A DNA stretch of 49,106 nt from Clostridia bacterium (GTDB taxonomy: Bacteria; Bacillota; Clostridia; Oscillospirales; CAG-382). The notes beneath the pieces are model-generated. The model saw only the letters and a list, made by a program, of their open reading frames with translations, was not told where the DNA came from and searched no databases. This document shows, one piece after another, positions 39,397 through 47,326 of this stretch (position 1 is the first letter of the stretch; the number at the start of each line of letters is the position of its first letter). The stretch is taken from assembly GCA_017516825.1 (NCBI GenBank), contig JAFXBC010000074.1:1-49106 (forward strand). The letters run 5' to 3'. Made by a program: the position numbers and the translations under genes.

Positions 39397-39425
39397 TTGA
39401 CAAACCGGGCCTTTTCGTGTATACT
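39397..39425 (+). promoter_or_regulatory. Promoter of the two-module acidic lipoprotein gene
   Basis: TTGACA (39397-39402), a 17-base spacer and TATACT (39420-39425), only 3 bases after the preceding terminator. Confidence 0.8.
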
Positions 39426-39458
39426 GAAGACAGACGAAAAAGATTTGGGAGGTTTTGT

Positions 39459-40433
39459 ATGAAAAGAATGAGAATTTTGGCTTTTCTGTTGTTGGCGGTT
39501 CTGAGCATGGGGGTGCTTACCGCTTGCGGCGGCGGATATCCCTCCTCTGAGGCCGTCGCGGAAGCAATGCTGGGGGCATATCAAAGCTACGACGCAAAAA
39601 CGTTGCTGGCGCTTCTTCCCGCGGAATATTTGGAGACCTATTACGAGGAAGAGGTTACGGACGAGGAGGAATACTTAGAGGATCTGCAAGACGTTCTGGA
39701 CGATTTTGCCCAGCTGATGGAAGAGCTGGAAGGCTCCTGTTCCTTCGAGGTAACGGGCAAGGAAGCCCTGGAGAAAAAAGAACTGAGGGCATTGAACAAA
39801 GCCTTGGGAGATTATCTTGAGAAGGACGTAGAGGAGGCAGAAGCCGTTACCTTTGAAGTGACCTTCTCCTATACTTACGATCAGGAAGCCGATGAATCCG
39901 TCACCACGGGAACGCTGATCGCCTTTGCATACCGGGGGAATTGGTACCTTGATCCCAACAGCATTCCCCGCACACCCAACTTTTTCCTTGGGGTCAACTA
40001 TACCCCGGAAAGCGCATTGGCGGCAATGTTCGATGTAATGAACGACTTGGATATCAGGGGTTTCAGAGAGCTGCTTTCCGAGGATATGTGGGAGAAGATC
40101 TACCGGCAAGAAGGAGTTACCGAGGAAAAGTTCTGGAAAGAATTGGAAGATGCCTTCGATGAAATGAAGGATGAAATAGATACTTGGGATCTCTACAAGG
40201 TCGTGTGCGAGATCAAGGATATCGACAAGCAGGACGACCTCGGAAAACTCCAAGGAGAGCTGAAGGACCTGCTGAAGGACGACATCGAGGCGGCCGTGGT
40301 CGTTGAGGTTGAAATGACCCTCACCATTGAGTACGACGGCGAAGATGTGGAGATGGATGATGAAAGGGAGTACACCGTCTTCAAGTACGACGGCAAGTGG
40401 TATATTCATCCCGACGATCTGGATATGTTCTGA
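39459..40433 (+). CDS. Acidic lipoprotein, duplicated family (two-module copy)
   Basis: A 324-residue lipoprotein. The start at 39459 follows GGGAGG and gives a signal peptide with lipobox LTAC (Cys23). It has two similar modules: residues ~24-180 ('SSEAVAEAMLGAYQSYDAKTL...AYRGNWYLDPNS') and ~188-324 ('TPESALAAMFDVMNDLDIRGF...KYDGKWYIHPDD'). The second module is the closer relative of the neighbouring 171-residue protein. The pair therefore arose by tandem duplication plus an internal module duplication or fusion. Like its neighbour it is acidic and has its own promoter and terminator. No function can be assigned; the repeated DGKWYIHP end could form a binding face. Confidence 0.8.
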   Translation: MKRMRILAFLLLAVLSMGVLTACGGGYPSSEAVAEAMLGAYQSYDAKTLLALLPAEYLETYYEEEVTDEEEYLEDLQDVLDDFAQLMEELEGSCSFEVTGKEALEKKELRALNKALGDYLEKDVEEAEAVTFEVTFSYTYDQEADESVTTGTLIAFAYRGNWYLDPNSIPRTPNFFLGVNYTPESALAAMFDVMNDLDIRGFRELLSEDMWEKIYRQEGVTEEKFWKELEDAFDEMKDEIDTWDLYKVVCEIKDIDKQDDLGKLQGELKDLLKDDIEAAVVVEVEMTLTIEYDGEDVEMDDEREYTVFKYDGKWYIHPDDLDMF

Positions 40434-40450
40434 TCCGATTCACAGCCATC

Positions 40451-40480
40451 AAAAAGGACTGCATTCCGCAGTCCTTTTTT
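40451..40480 (+). terminator. Terminator of the two-module lipoprotein gene
   Basis: The same AAAAAGGACTGC / GCAGTCCTTTTTT hairpin as after the neighbouring copy, followed by a T-run. Confidence 0.9.
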
Positions 40481-40483
40481 ATC

Positions 40484-40512
40484 TTGACTTTTCATACCCC
40501 GCGGGGTATAAT
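40484..40512 (+). promoter_or_regulatory. Promoter of the membrane-anchored protein / serine hydrolase / namZ operon
   Basis: TTGACT (40484-40489), a 17-base spacer and TATAAT (40507-40512). The spacer and -10 include a short palindrome (TACCCCGCGGGGTA, 40495-40508) that could bind a dimeric regulator. Confidence 0.7.
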
Positions 40513-40548
40513 GAAAGGGTAAAAACCAAGGAAAGCGAAGGCTTTTTT

Positions 40549-41082
40549 ATGAAACGTAATACCAAGAAAAAGAAGACCGATTTTCGGGTGCTGTTGCCCG
40601 TTTGCATCGTTTTGCCCCTGTTGGCCATCCTGGCGGGAGGGCTGATCTTCTCCCTGTTTTCGGGAGGTCCCGAGCCTGTGGGAGAAGCCTATCTGCAGGC
40701 CATGACCGTAAAGGACGGGGAAGCCGTTCTGGAAATGTACCACGGCGGGATGCTGATGCACCTCCAGAAGATCTCCGGGGAGAAGGCCTCCGCCATCTCC
40801 ACCCGCTTCCAAACCCGTCTGGATGCCTGGTACGATAGCGCCTTCGGAGAATGCGGGGAGAACGTGACCTTCGCCTACTCCCTTTCCGAAAAGGAAGCTG
40901 TTGACGAGGCCACATTGGCAGATTTAAAGGAAATCTTGGGAGATGGGGTTACCGACGCCGTGGTCTTCAAGGGTGAGATCACCGCCACAGGCTCCAAGGG
41001 GAGCAAGACCGTCACCCATTGGGTCCAGCTGGTGGAGGTGGACGGCAAATGGTTCCTCTACAACCTGCAGATGCTGTTATGA
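40549..41082 (+). CDS. Membrane-anchored small protein with an NTF2-like pattern
   Basis: A 177-residue protein. The start at 40549 is chosen because MKRNTKKKKTDF leads into one hydrophobic segment (about 15-38), placing the rest outside the cell; the ribosome binding site is weak (GGAAAG, about 20 bases upstream). The outer part starts 'GEAYLQAMTVKDGEAVLEMYH' and ends 'VEVDGKWFLYNLQML', a layout like the neighbouring acidic lipoproteins and DUF4878-type proteins. It may be a distant member of the same family. Its stop overlaps the serine hydrolase ATG by four bases, so it heads an operon with a likely wall-turnover role. Confidence 0.7.
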   Translation: MKRNTKKKKTDFRVLLPVCIVLPLLAILAGGLIFSLFSGGPEPVGEAYLQAMTVKDGEAVLEMYHGGMLMHLQKISGEKASAISTRFQTRLDAWYDSAFGECGENVTFAYSLSEKEAVDEATLADLKEILGDGVTDAVVFKGEITATGSKGSKTVTHWVQLVEVDGKWFLYNLQMLL

Positions 41083-42041
41083 CGGAAAAGCTGAACGCTC
41101 TGCTTGACAAGGGCTTACAGGACGGCGTCTTCCCCGGCTACCACGCCGCGGTGGGGGAAGGAGATACCTTGCTGTATACCTCCTTCGGGGGCAATTTGGC
41201 GTTGTATCCCGAAAGGGTTCCCATGACGGAAAACGCCTTGTTCGACATGGCCTCTCTTTCCAAGCTCATGGGCACCACCATGGCCTTCCTGCGGCTTTAC
41301 GAGCAGGGGAAGGTCTCGCCCGAGCAGACCCTTGCGGAGTTCTTCCCGGAATGCCACGGCAAAGAGGAGATCACGCTGCACCAACTGCTCACCCACACCT
41401 CGGGGATCAAGGCACACTTTCCTCTGTGGCTGAGAGGGATCACCCCCGATATGGCGGCGGAAACCATTCTGAAAGAGCCCTTAGGCCTCCCCACGGGGCA
41501 GGACGTGGTGTATAGCTGTATGGGCTTTATCCTGTTGGGGAAGATCTTAGAGCAGATCGAGGGGCAACCTCTGGACGCCATCGTCCGCCGCGAGGTGTTT
41601 CTCCCCCTGGGGATGGAGACGGCTTGCTACAACCCGCCTGCGGATGCCCTCTGCGTGGCCACGGAAGGGGAGATACGGGGCACCGTCCACGACGAAAACG
41701 CCGCCTTTTTGGGCGGGGTCTCGGGGAACGCAGGGGTGTTCGCCTCCATGGCAGATTGTATCAAATTTGCCACCATGCTTGCCCGCGGTGGGGAGGGGTA
41801 TCTGCAACCCGAGACGTTTGCAAAAGCCATCCGCAACGATACCCCCGGCATGGAGGAAAACCGCGGCTTAGGCTTCCAGCTTTGCTCCTTCGGCATGGGG
41901 CACACGGGCTTTACGGGGACTTCTCTGTACGTCAACGATAAGGGGAGATACGCCATCCTTCTCACCAACCGTGTCCACCCCACCAGAGAGAATCACCGTC
42001 TCCCCGCCTTCCGCAGGGAGTTCCATAAGGAGACGTTATGA
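41079..42041 (+). CDS. Serine hydrolase of the beta-lactamase/AmpC-like family
   Basis: A 320-residue serine hydrolase of the class C beta-lactamase/esterase fold. The SXXK motif is SLSK (Ser59, Lys62). The Tyr motif is probably in 'VVYSCMGFILLG' (YSC in place of YXN), and the C-terminal HTG-type motif is 'GHTGFTG'. No signal peptide is visible, so it may act in the cytoplasm or be exported by an unknown route. It is coupled by ATGA overlaps to both neighbours. In Bacillus subtilis a related gene (ybbE) lies beside namZ (ybbC) and nagZ, so a part in muropeptide processing is plausible. Antibiotic hydrolysis is neither shown nor implied. Confidence 0.85.
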   Translation: MTEKLNALLDKGLQDGVFPGYHAAVGEGDTLLYTSFGGNLALYPERVPMTENALFDMASLSKLMGTTMAFLRLYEQGKVSPEQTLAEFFPECHGKEEITLHQLLTHTSGIKAHFPLWLRGITPDMAAETILKEPLGLPTGQDVVYSCMGFILLGKILEQIEGQPLDAIVRREVFLPLGMETACYNPPADALCVATEGEIRGTVHDENAAFLGGVSGNAGVFASMADCIKFATMLARGGEGYLQPETFAKAIRNDTPGMEENRGLGFQLCSFGMGHTGFTGTSLYVNDKGRYAILLTNRVHPTRENHRLPAFRREFHKETL

Positions 42042-43186
42042 AAAAACAAACCGTGAGAAACGGCATCGACCGCACAGAGCTGTTGACCCCCTTGCTCCGC
42101 GGGTGGAGGGTGGGATTGATCACCAACCCCACGGGGATGAACAAGGACTTTGTTTCCACCATCGACATCCTGCACGAAATGGGGGTGCTGGCCTGCCTGT
42201 TTTCCCCCGAGCACGGGGTGCGGGGAGAGCATCAGGCGGGGGCGAAGGTGTCCTTCTACACCGACGAAAAAACGGGTGTCCCCGTTCACAGCACCTACGG
42301 CGGGAATCCCCATATCCCCCGTGAGATCATGGAGCCCCTGGACGCTTTGGTCTACGACATCCAGGACGTGGGTGCGCGGTATTACACCTATGTGTATACC
42401 CTGTCCTACGCCATGGAGGATTGCGCCGCGGCAGGAAAGCCCTTGGTGATCCTTGACCGTATCAATCCCGTGGGCGGAAAGATGGAAGGCACCGTTCTGG
42501 AACGCCCCTTCTCCTCCTTCGTGGGGAGATACCCCATCCCCTCCCGCTACGGGCTGACGGTAGGGGAGTTTGCAAGGTATATCAACCATACCGAGCATAT
42601 CGGCTGTGATCTGAAAATCGTTCCCGTAGAGGGCTGGACGAGGGACACCTTCTACGACGAAACGGATCTTCCCTGGGTAGCGCCTTCCCCCAACGTTCCC
42701 ACGGTGGAATCCGCCTTCGCCTACCTGTGTACCTGCCTGTTTGAGGGAACCAACCTTTCCGAGGGCAGAGGCACCACCCACCCCTTTGAGTGGATCGGGG
42801 CGCCTTGGCTGGATGCTTCCGCTTTGGTGGAATCCTTCAACAAGCTGAACCTCCCCGGGGTCAAGCTGCGGGAATGTCACTTCACCCCCGCCTTCTCCAA
42901 GCATAAGGACACCCTGTGCCACGGGGTGCAGGTGCATATCACAGACCGCAGAGCATTTTGCCCCTTCGAGACGGGGCTTCGCTTACTGCTTGCCATCAAG
43001 AACGCCCACGAGGAATTTGCCTTCCTGCCCCCATGGAAGGAGGGCGCCCCCGCTTTCATCGACTTGCTGTTGGGCACCGACGTCTTGCGGAAGGAAGACT
43101 TTGACCTGGAAGCGTTTTTGACGGCGCAGGAAAACAAGATCAAAGCCTTTGAAAAAGGGGTAAAACCCTATCTTTTATACCCGTAA
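42038..43186 (+). CDS. namZ: DUF1343 / NamZ-type exo-beta-N-acetylmuramidase
   Basis: A 382-residue DUF1343 protein. The characterised Bacillus member, NamZ, releases terminal MurNAc from the non-reducing ends of peptidoglycan fragments. Family signatures are clear: 'GWRVGLITNPTGMNKD', 'LFSPEHGVRGEHQAGAKV', 'VYDIQDVGARYYTYVYTL', 'ILDRINPVGG' and 'NLSEGRGTTHPFEWIGAPW'. No signal peptide is evident, unlike the secreted Bacillus enzyme, so the location is uncertain. ATG overlaps the serine hydrolase stop. No nagZ or murQ-type gene is present in the window to complete the recycling route. Confidence 0.9.
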   Translation: MKKQTVRNGIDRTELLTPLLRGWRVGLITNPTGMNKDFVSTIDILHEMGVLACLFSPEHGVRGEHQAGAKVSFYTDEKTGVPVHSTYGGNPHIPREIMEPLDALVYDIQDVGARYYTYVYTLSYAMEDCAAAGKPLVILDRINPVGGKMEGTVLERPFSSFVGRYPIPSRYGLTVGEFARYINHTEHIGCDLKIVPVEGWTRDTFYDETDLPWVAPSPNVPTVESAFAYLCTCLFEGTNLSEGRGTTHPFEWIGAPWLDASALVESFNKLNLPGVKLRECHFTPAFSKHKDTLCHGVQVHITDRRAFCPFETGLRLLLAIKNAHEEFAFLPPWKEGAPAFIDLLLGTDVLRKEDFDLEAFLTAQENKIKAFEKGVKPYLLYP

Positions 43187-43192
43187 AGAATA

Positions 43193-43221
43193 TTGACAAC
43201 CGGGGAAAACCGTGCTATACT
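43193..43221 (+). promoter_or_regulatory. Promoter of the ThuA-like gene
   Basis: TTGACA (43193-43198), a 17-base spacer and TATACT (43216-43221) preceded by TGC (extended -10), placed right after namZ. Confidence 0.8.
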
Positions 43222-43252
43222 GAGAAAAACCGATTGCAAAGGAGATATGTAT

Positions 43253-44014
43253 ATGAGCAAGATCCGCGTTACCATCTGGAACGAATTCCGCCACGAAAAG
43301 ACCAACGACGTGGTACGCGCCCTGTATCCCCAGGGTCTCCACGCCGAGATCGGCAGAGCTCTTCTGGAATGTGATGATATTGAAGTGACCCTCGCCGCTC
43401 TGGACGATCCCGATCAGGGCCTTCCGGACGACGTTCTGGAAAATACCGACGTCCTCTTCTGGTGGGGACACATGGCCCACGGTGAAGTGTCCGACGAGCT
43501 GGTGGAAAAGATTCGTCAGCGTGTTTACAACGGTATGGGCTTGGTTGTCCTCCACTCCGGCCACTATTCCAAGGTGTTCCGCAGCGTGGTAGGTACCACG
43601 GGCAACCTGCTGTGGGGAGATAACCTCCACGAGATCATGTGGAACATCAATCCCTCCCACCCCATCGCCGCAGGCATTCCCTCCCACTTCCACATCGACT
43701 GTGAGGAGGTCTACGCAGAGCCCTTCCAGATCCCCGATCCCGATGAGATCGTGTTCATGTCCTGGTACGAGACCGGCTACGTGTTCCGCTCCGGCTGTGT
43801 GTGGAAGCGTGGCGCAGGTAAGGTGTTCTACTTCCAGCCCGGCCACGAGACCGTACCCACCTACCACAACCCCTACGTCCGTCGTATCCTGCAGAACGCG
43901 GCTCACTACTGTAAGCCCGCCGAAACCGGCTATAAGTGGCTCTACGCAGGGAACTCCCCCTACATCAAGAGCTATATGGCCCCCGAAGGCGAGATCGAAG
44001 AACTGCAGAAGTAA
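43253..44014 (+). CDS. ThuA-like domain protein
   Basis: A 253-residue ThuA-like protein with a class I glutamine-amidotransferase-like fold. 'ENTDVLFWWGHMAHGEVSDELVEKI', 'GMGLVVLHSGHYSKVFR' and 'GAGKVFYFQPGHETVPTYHNP' are typical of the family. Members occur in sugar-utilisation operons such as trehalose use in rhizobia, and their exact chemistry is not settled. The start at 43253 is preferred over the ATG at 43247 because GGAG (43241-43244) is then 8 bases away. It is transcribed alone from a strong promoter, and no partner oxidoreductase (ThuB-like) is beside it. Confidence 0.88.
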   Translation: MSKIRVTIWNEFRHEKTNDVVRALYPQGLHAEIGRALLECDDIEVTLAALDDPDQGLPDDVLENTDVLFWWGHMAHGEVSDELVEKIRQRVYNGMGLVVLHSGHYSKVFRSVVGTTGNLLWGDNLHEIMWNINPSHPIAAGIPSHFHIDCEEVYAEPFQIPDPDEIVFMSWYETGYVFRSGCVWKRGAGKVFYFQPGHETVPTYHNPYVRRILQNAAHYCKPAETGYKWLYAGNSPYIKSYMAPEGEIEELQK

Positions 44015-44020
44015 AAATGA

Positions 44021-44055
44021 TCCCCTTTGCACCACCGTGCAAAGGGGATTCTTTT
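44021..44055. terminator. Bidirectional terminator between the ThuA-like gene and the DUF4434 gene
   Basis: A 12-bp stem TCCCCTTTGCAC / GTGCAAAGGGGA with a 4-base loop. A T-rich run follows on the plus strand, and a T-run follows on the minus strand as well, so it can serve both convergent genes. Further hairpins follow at 44070-44092 (CTTAGGGGGA / TCCCCCTAAG), 44103-44117 (GCCGTC / GACGGC) and 44117-44134. Confidence 0.75.
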
Positions 44056-44145
44056 CAAACTGCGGGGTTCTTAGGGGGATCATCCCCCTAAGCCGGGGAT
44101 AAGCCGTCTTTGACGGCAAGGGGCGGGGCCCCTTGTGTGTTTCCT

Positions 44146-47100
44146 TCAAAAACTAAACAATGCGCTTACCTGAACAGACTGATCCTTGGTGCCGTCGGAG
44201 GCCGCCCAGGAGCTGTCCGCACCGTCGATGTACTGGATCTTCACACCGATCACCGCGCCGCAGCCCGCCTCGGGAGCTTCAACGTTCAAGGAAGTCCAGG
44301 GCATTTTGATCACCAACACCCCGTCCTTTTCTTCAAAGGTGAACCCGGAGAAGGTGGTCAATGCACCTGCCTCACCGCCGGGCACCCAGGTGTCCGCCTT
44401 GGTCCTGTGGAGATAGTACCGAATGCCGGTGTCCAGCTCCAACACGCCGTTGGCCGTGGAGCCATCCGCCGTCATCCAGATCTGTACCAGGTCGTCCTTG
44501 CCTTCCCACCAAACGCCCTTGCCAAAGCTCTGGGTGGTGTCTCCCGTCTTTAACAGTACGTAGAAGGCATCGCTATCCCAATACAGCGCATACTGAGGCT
44601 TCACACCGCTGTTGTTCCCCAGCTTGAATTCCTGCCAAGCGGTCACCTCTGCGGGATTCGGCGTGCCGTTTTGCAAAACGCCCTCGTTGTACTTCTTTTC
44701 GGAGATCACGGGCTTGTTCACGGGGAGTCTGCCGGAGGTGTCCACCTCCTTACCGTCGTCGGTAATGACTGCGGGCTGTTCTGCTTCTGCACCAATGCCG
44801 TCAAGCTCTTTTATGGTGCCGTAATACTTCACGTAATCCCGCATGATGGCAACCTTGTAGCAGTTCTTAAAGTCGTTGTAAGCACCCATGGAATAGGTAG
44901 AGAAGTAATGGGGGATATCGAACACGATCACGGTGCCGGAGGTCTTCATCTCGATCTGCAGAGACTTCACCACCTCGTCAGCCCGCTTGGAGGAGCTGAT
45001 GATCTCAAATACCTCCGCGTCGTGCCAGAACTCCGCTCCCGCACGGCGTACCGCCTTGGCCCATTCCTCCACGTAGGATTCAAAAGAAGCGTAAGCCGCA
45101 TCGGTAACGTAAAGAGTCTGCTCTCTGCCAAGGCAGTCCTGGGCGGCAACGATGTCCACCACAGGCTTGTCACCCTCGTTTTCGGGGGCAAGCATTTTGT
45201 AAAGATTGTCCGCACCCTGGGCAGGCTTGCCGCTTCTCCAGATGGCGGGAGCGATCATGATCTTGGCCTCGGGAGCGATCTCACGGATGTAATCCGACTG
45301 ATTCTTGTACACGTACCGTGCCGCATCCACGCCGCCCTTCAGGTTCAGCCAAGCGTCGCAGGTCTCGTCGGAAAGGTAATAGCCCGCAAAAGCGGGGTGA
45401 TCGCCGTACAGATCGTTGATATCCTTGATGATGGCAAAGGCGGCGTCCACCATGCCTTCGTAGGATTCCATATTGGCAATGGGGTTGGTGAAATCCGCAT
45501 CGTGCATGGTGCCCAGATATACCTGCATCCCCAGCTTTTCTGCGGCATCCAGAACCGCACCGCAAAGATCCTCACAGCCGTAGGTAGCGGTGTAGCGGAA
45601 GCCCTTCCCCTTGATGTTTTTACCGTTGATCAAGGTGCTTCTTGCGTTGTAATGGGCGCTGTACTGGATCACTACGTACTCCATGCCCAGATCCCGCATA
45701 CCCTTCAACTGCAAATACCAGGCGTATTCGCTGTTCTGGGAGGCAGGGTTGTTGCCCCCCGCGGTGGGAAGCTGGAAGAATCCGCCCCGCACCAAGGGAA
45801 GCTGGGGCTGTCCGCAGTAGACCATCATTTCGCTGATCTCGGGGGCTTTTTCTGCTTGGAAGGTGATCTCCACCGTCTCTCCTGTTGCTGCCTCTTCAAA
45901 GAACAAATACTTCACGGCGGAGCCTGCCACTTGGGTATCGTAAGCGGTGAAGGCGATCTCCTCGCCCCCAACCTTTACGGAAATTTCCGTCAGTTCACTT
46001 GCCTTGTAATTGACAGCCAGAGCGCAAAGATCGTCGTAGCTCTGCCCCAGGTTCACAAGCAGGTCGTTTTCACCTTGGTTGCCCTTCACAAAATTCACGA
46101 AGGACATATCCACCAGGCTTGCTTCCGAGCTACCGTTGAGGGAAGCTTCCTTGTAGGCGGAAACGTTGGTGTTGCTCAACTGATTCTTCCGCTTGATAAA
46201 GTCGTAATCCGGCTCTGCCACGGCCTCTTCACAGCCGTAAACGGAAACGGCATCGGCGGAGATGGCGTTGGGAATGTAGGTGTAAAGCTCCAGATAGCGG
46301 GCCTCCACCGTGTGATTGCGGGTGACCAGATAGCAGTTCTTCCCCGCAAGGTAGCTCTGCCCGAAGTCCTCCCAGTTCTCACCGTCTGTGGAATACCGCA
46401 CGGTAAGGCGGGAAATGTTGCTCACTCCCTGCAGCCGTACTTCGGAGACGTTTTTCGTCTCCCCCAAGTCCACTTGCAGGATTCTGCCGTCCTTCCCGGT
46501 AACAGTGTCCTTCCCCGAGACCACCGTGGTTTCAGCGGCAAGGGCTGTTTTCTTGTGGGTCTGCGTACCCGTCACCATTACCTCGGAAATCTTCACCGTT
46601 TCCTTTGCGGAGGCGGGAAGCACCAACAGCAAAGCCTTGGCCTCCACGTTCACGTCAAAAGCCGTCTCCTCAAAGGTGCCAACAAAGTTGGTGAAGTTAT
46701 AGCCGTCGTCGGAGGTGAACAGTTCGATAGCGTGCCCCTCGTAGCCCTCCGTCACCAGCTCAATGCCAGTCACCGAGGATACGAAGCCCAGATCGATCTG
46801 CAGGGTGAAGTAATCCTTCTTCATCTCCACGGTGTGGGACTTGCTGTACCAATCGTTGAAGGTGAGGGACAGGGTGTCCTTCCCGTCTCCCCCAAGATCG
46901 GTGCTGACAGACACGAAGGTGTCCGTCTTCCCGTCGGTGAGGGCGGAAAGATCCTCGTCCCCCGTTACCACGGCGCTGAAGCCGTAGGTGTAAAATGCAT
47001 CCAAAGCCAAATGTTCCTTACGTTCCATTTCGTCTCCGCCTTCCTCCGTACTGCTTTCCTCGGGAGAGCTTGACTCCCATTGGCTCACTACCCCCGGCAG

Positions 47101-47178
47101 ATCCTCTCCGCAGGCGGACAGCAAGCAGGTGATGCATAGCACAAAAGAAAGCAACGCAAGCAGATTTCTTTTTTTCAT
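44146..47178 (-). CDS. Large lipoprotein with DUF4434-type glycoside-hydrolase-like core
   Basis: A 1010-residue surface lipoprotein. The start at 47178 puts MKKRNLLALLSFVLC and lipobox LLSAC (Cys23) at the N-terminus; the ribosome binding site is weak. A Ser/Glu-rich linker follows. Residues ~60-320 hold one or two discoidin-like (F5/8 type C) sugar-binding modules ('LQVDLGETKNVSEVRLQGVSNI', 'YSTDGENWEDFG'). Residues ~500-770 match the DUF4434 TIM-barrel pattern ('MRDLGMEYVVIQYSAHY', 'YLGTMHDADF', 'FAGYYLSDE', 'EFWHDAEVFE') with Asp/Glu pairs suited to glycan hydrolysis. The C-terminal ~190 residues resemble a CBM9-like domain ('YALYWDSDAFYVLLKTGD', 'VWWEGKDDLVQIWM'). It probably binds and cuts a complex glycan; the substrate is unknown. 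Confidence 0.8.
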   Translation of the reverse strand: MKKRNLLALLSFVLCITCLLSACGEDLPGVVSQWESSSPEESSTEEGGDEMERKEHLALDAFYTYGFSAVVTGDEDLSALTDGKTDTFVSVSTDLGGDGKDTLSLTFNDWYSKSHTVEMKKDYFTLQIDLGFVSSVTGIELVTEGYEGHAIELFTSDDGYNFTNFVGTFEETAFDVNVEAKALLLVLPASAKETVKISEVMVTGTQTHKKTALAAETTVVSGKDTVTGKDGRILQVDLGETKNVSEVRLQGVSNISRLTVRYSTDGENWEDFGQSYLAGKNCYLVTRNHTVEARYLELYTYIPNAISADAVSVYGCEEAVAEPDYDFIKRKNQLSNTNVSAYKEASLNGSSEASLVDMSFVNFVKGNQGENDLLVNLGQSYDDLCALAVNYKASELTEISVKVGGEEIAFTAYDTQVAGSAVKYLFFEEAATGETVEITFQAEKAPEISEMMVYCGQPQLPLVRGGFFQLPTAGGNNPASQNSEYAWYLQLKGMRDLGMEYVVIQYSAHYNARSTLINGKNIKGKGFRYTATYGCEDLCGAVLDAAEKLGMQVYLGTMHDADFTNPIANMESYEGMVDAAFAIIKDINDLYGDHPAFAGYYLSDETCDAWLNLKGGVDAARYVYKNQSDYIREIAPEAKIMIAPAIWRSGKPAQGADNLYKMLAPENEGDKPVVDIVAAQDCLGREQTLYVTDAAYASFESYVEEWAKAVRRAGAEFWHDAEVFEIISSSKRADEVVKSLQIEMKTSGTVIVFDIPHYFSTYSMGAYNDFKNCYKVAIMRDYVKYYGTIKELDGIGAEAEQPAVITDDGKEVDTSGRLPVNKPVISEKKYNEGVLQNGTPNPAEVTAWQEFKLGNNSGVKPQYALYWDSDAFYVLLKTGDTTQSFGKGVWWEGKDDLVQIWMTADGSTANGVLELDTGIRYYLHRTKADTWVPGGEAGALTTFSGFTFEEKDGVLVIKMPWTSLNVEAPEAGCGAVIGVKIQYIDGADSSWAASDGTKDQSVQVSALFSF

Positions 47179-47212
47179 ACCCGATACCCATATCTCTTTC
47201 CGTTTTTCTTTT

Positions 47213-47242
47213 ATTGTAACATATTTTTCCACCTAAAGTCAA
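47213..47242 (-). promoter_or_regulatory. Promoter of the DUF4434 lipoprotein gene
   Basis: Minus strand: TTGACT (47237-47242), an 18-base spacer and TACAAT (47213-47218) preceded by TGT (extended -10), about 35 bases before the ATG. Confidence 0.6.
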
Positions 47243-47259
47243 GAGAGAAAAGCCGCCCA

Positions 47260-47316
47260 TAAAAAAGCCTCCCCTTAGTAAGGGGAGGTGGCTCGCGATC
47301 AGCGAGACGGAGGGGA
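47260..47316 (-). terminator. Terminator and CTCCCC...GGGGAG repeat between the two minus-strand lipoprotein genes
   Basis: The hairpin CCTCCCCTTA / TAAGGGGAGG (47268-47288) ends on the minus strand in GGCTTTTTT, a good terminator for the gene ending at 47327. The adjoining GGCTCGCGATCAGCGAGACG stretch forms a second hairpin and ends GGAGGGGATTGAC, recalling the GAGACGG part of the nested palindromic element. Confidence 0.7.
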
Positions 47317-47326
47317 TTGACTTGTT

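Noticed and set aside
41079..42041. Beta-lactamase resistance gene
   Set aside because: It has the SXXK fold signature but no signal peptide, a non-standard Tyr motif, and an operon with namZ. It is better read as a wall-turnover esterase or peptidase-like hydrolase.
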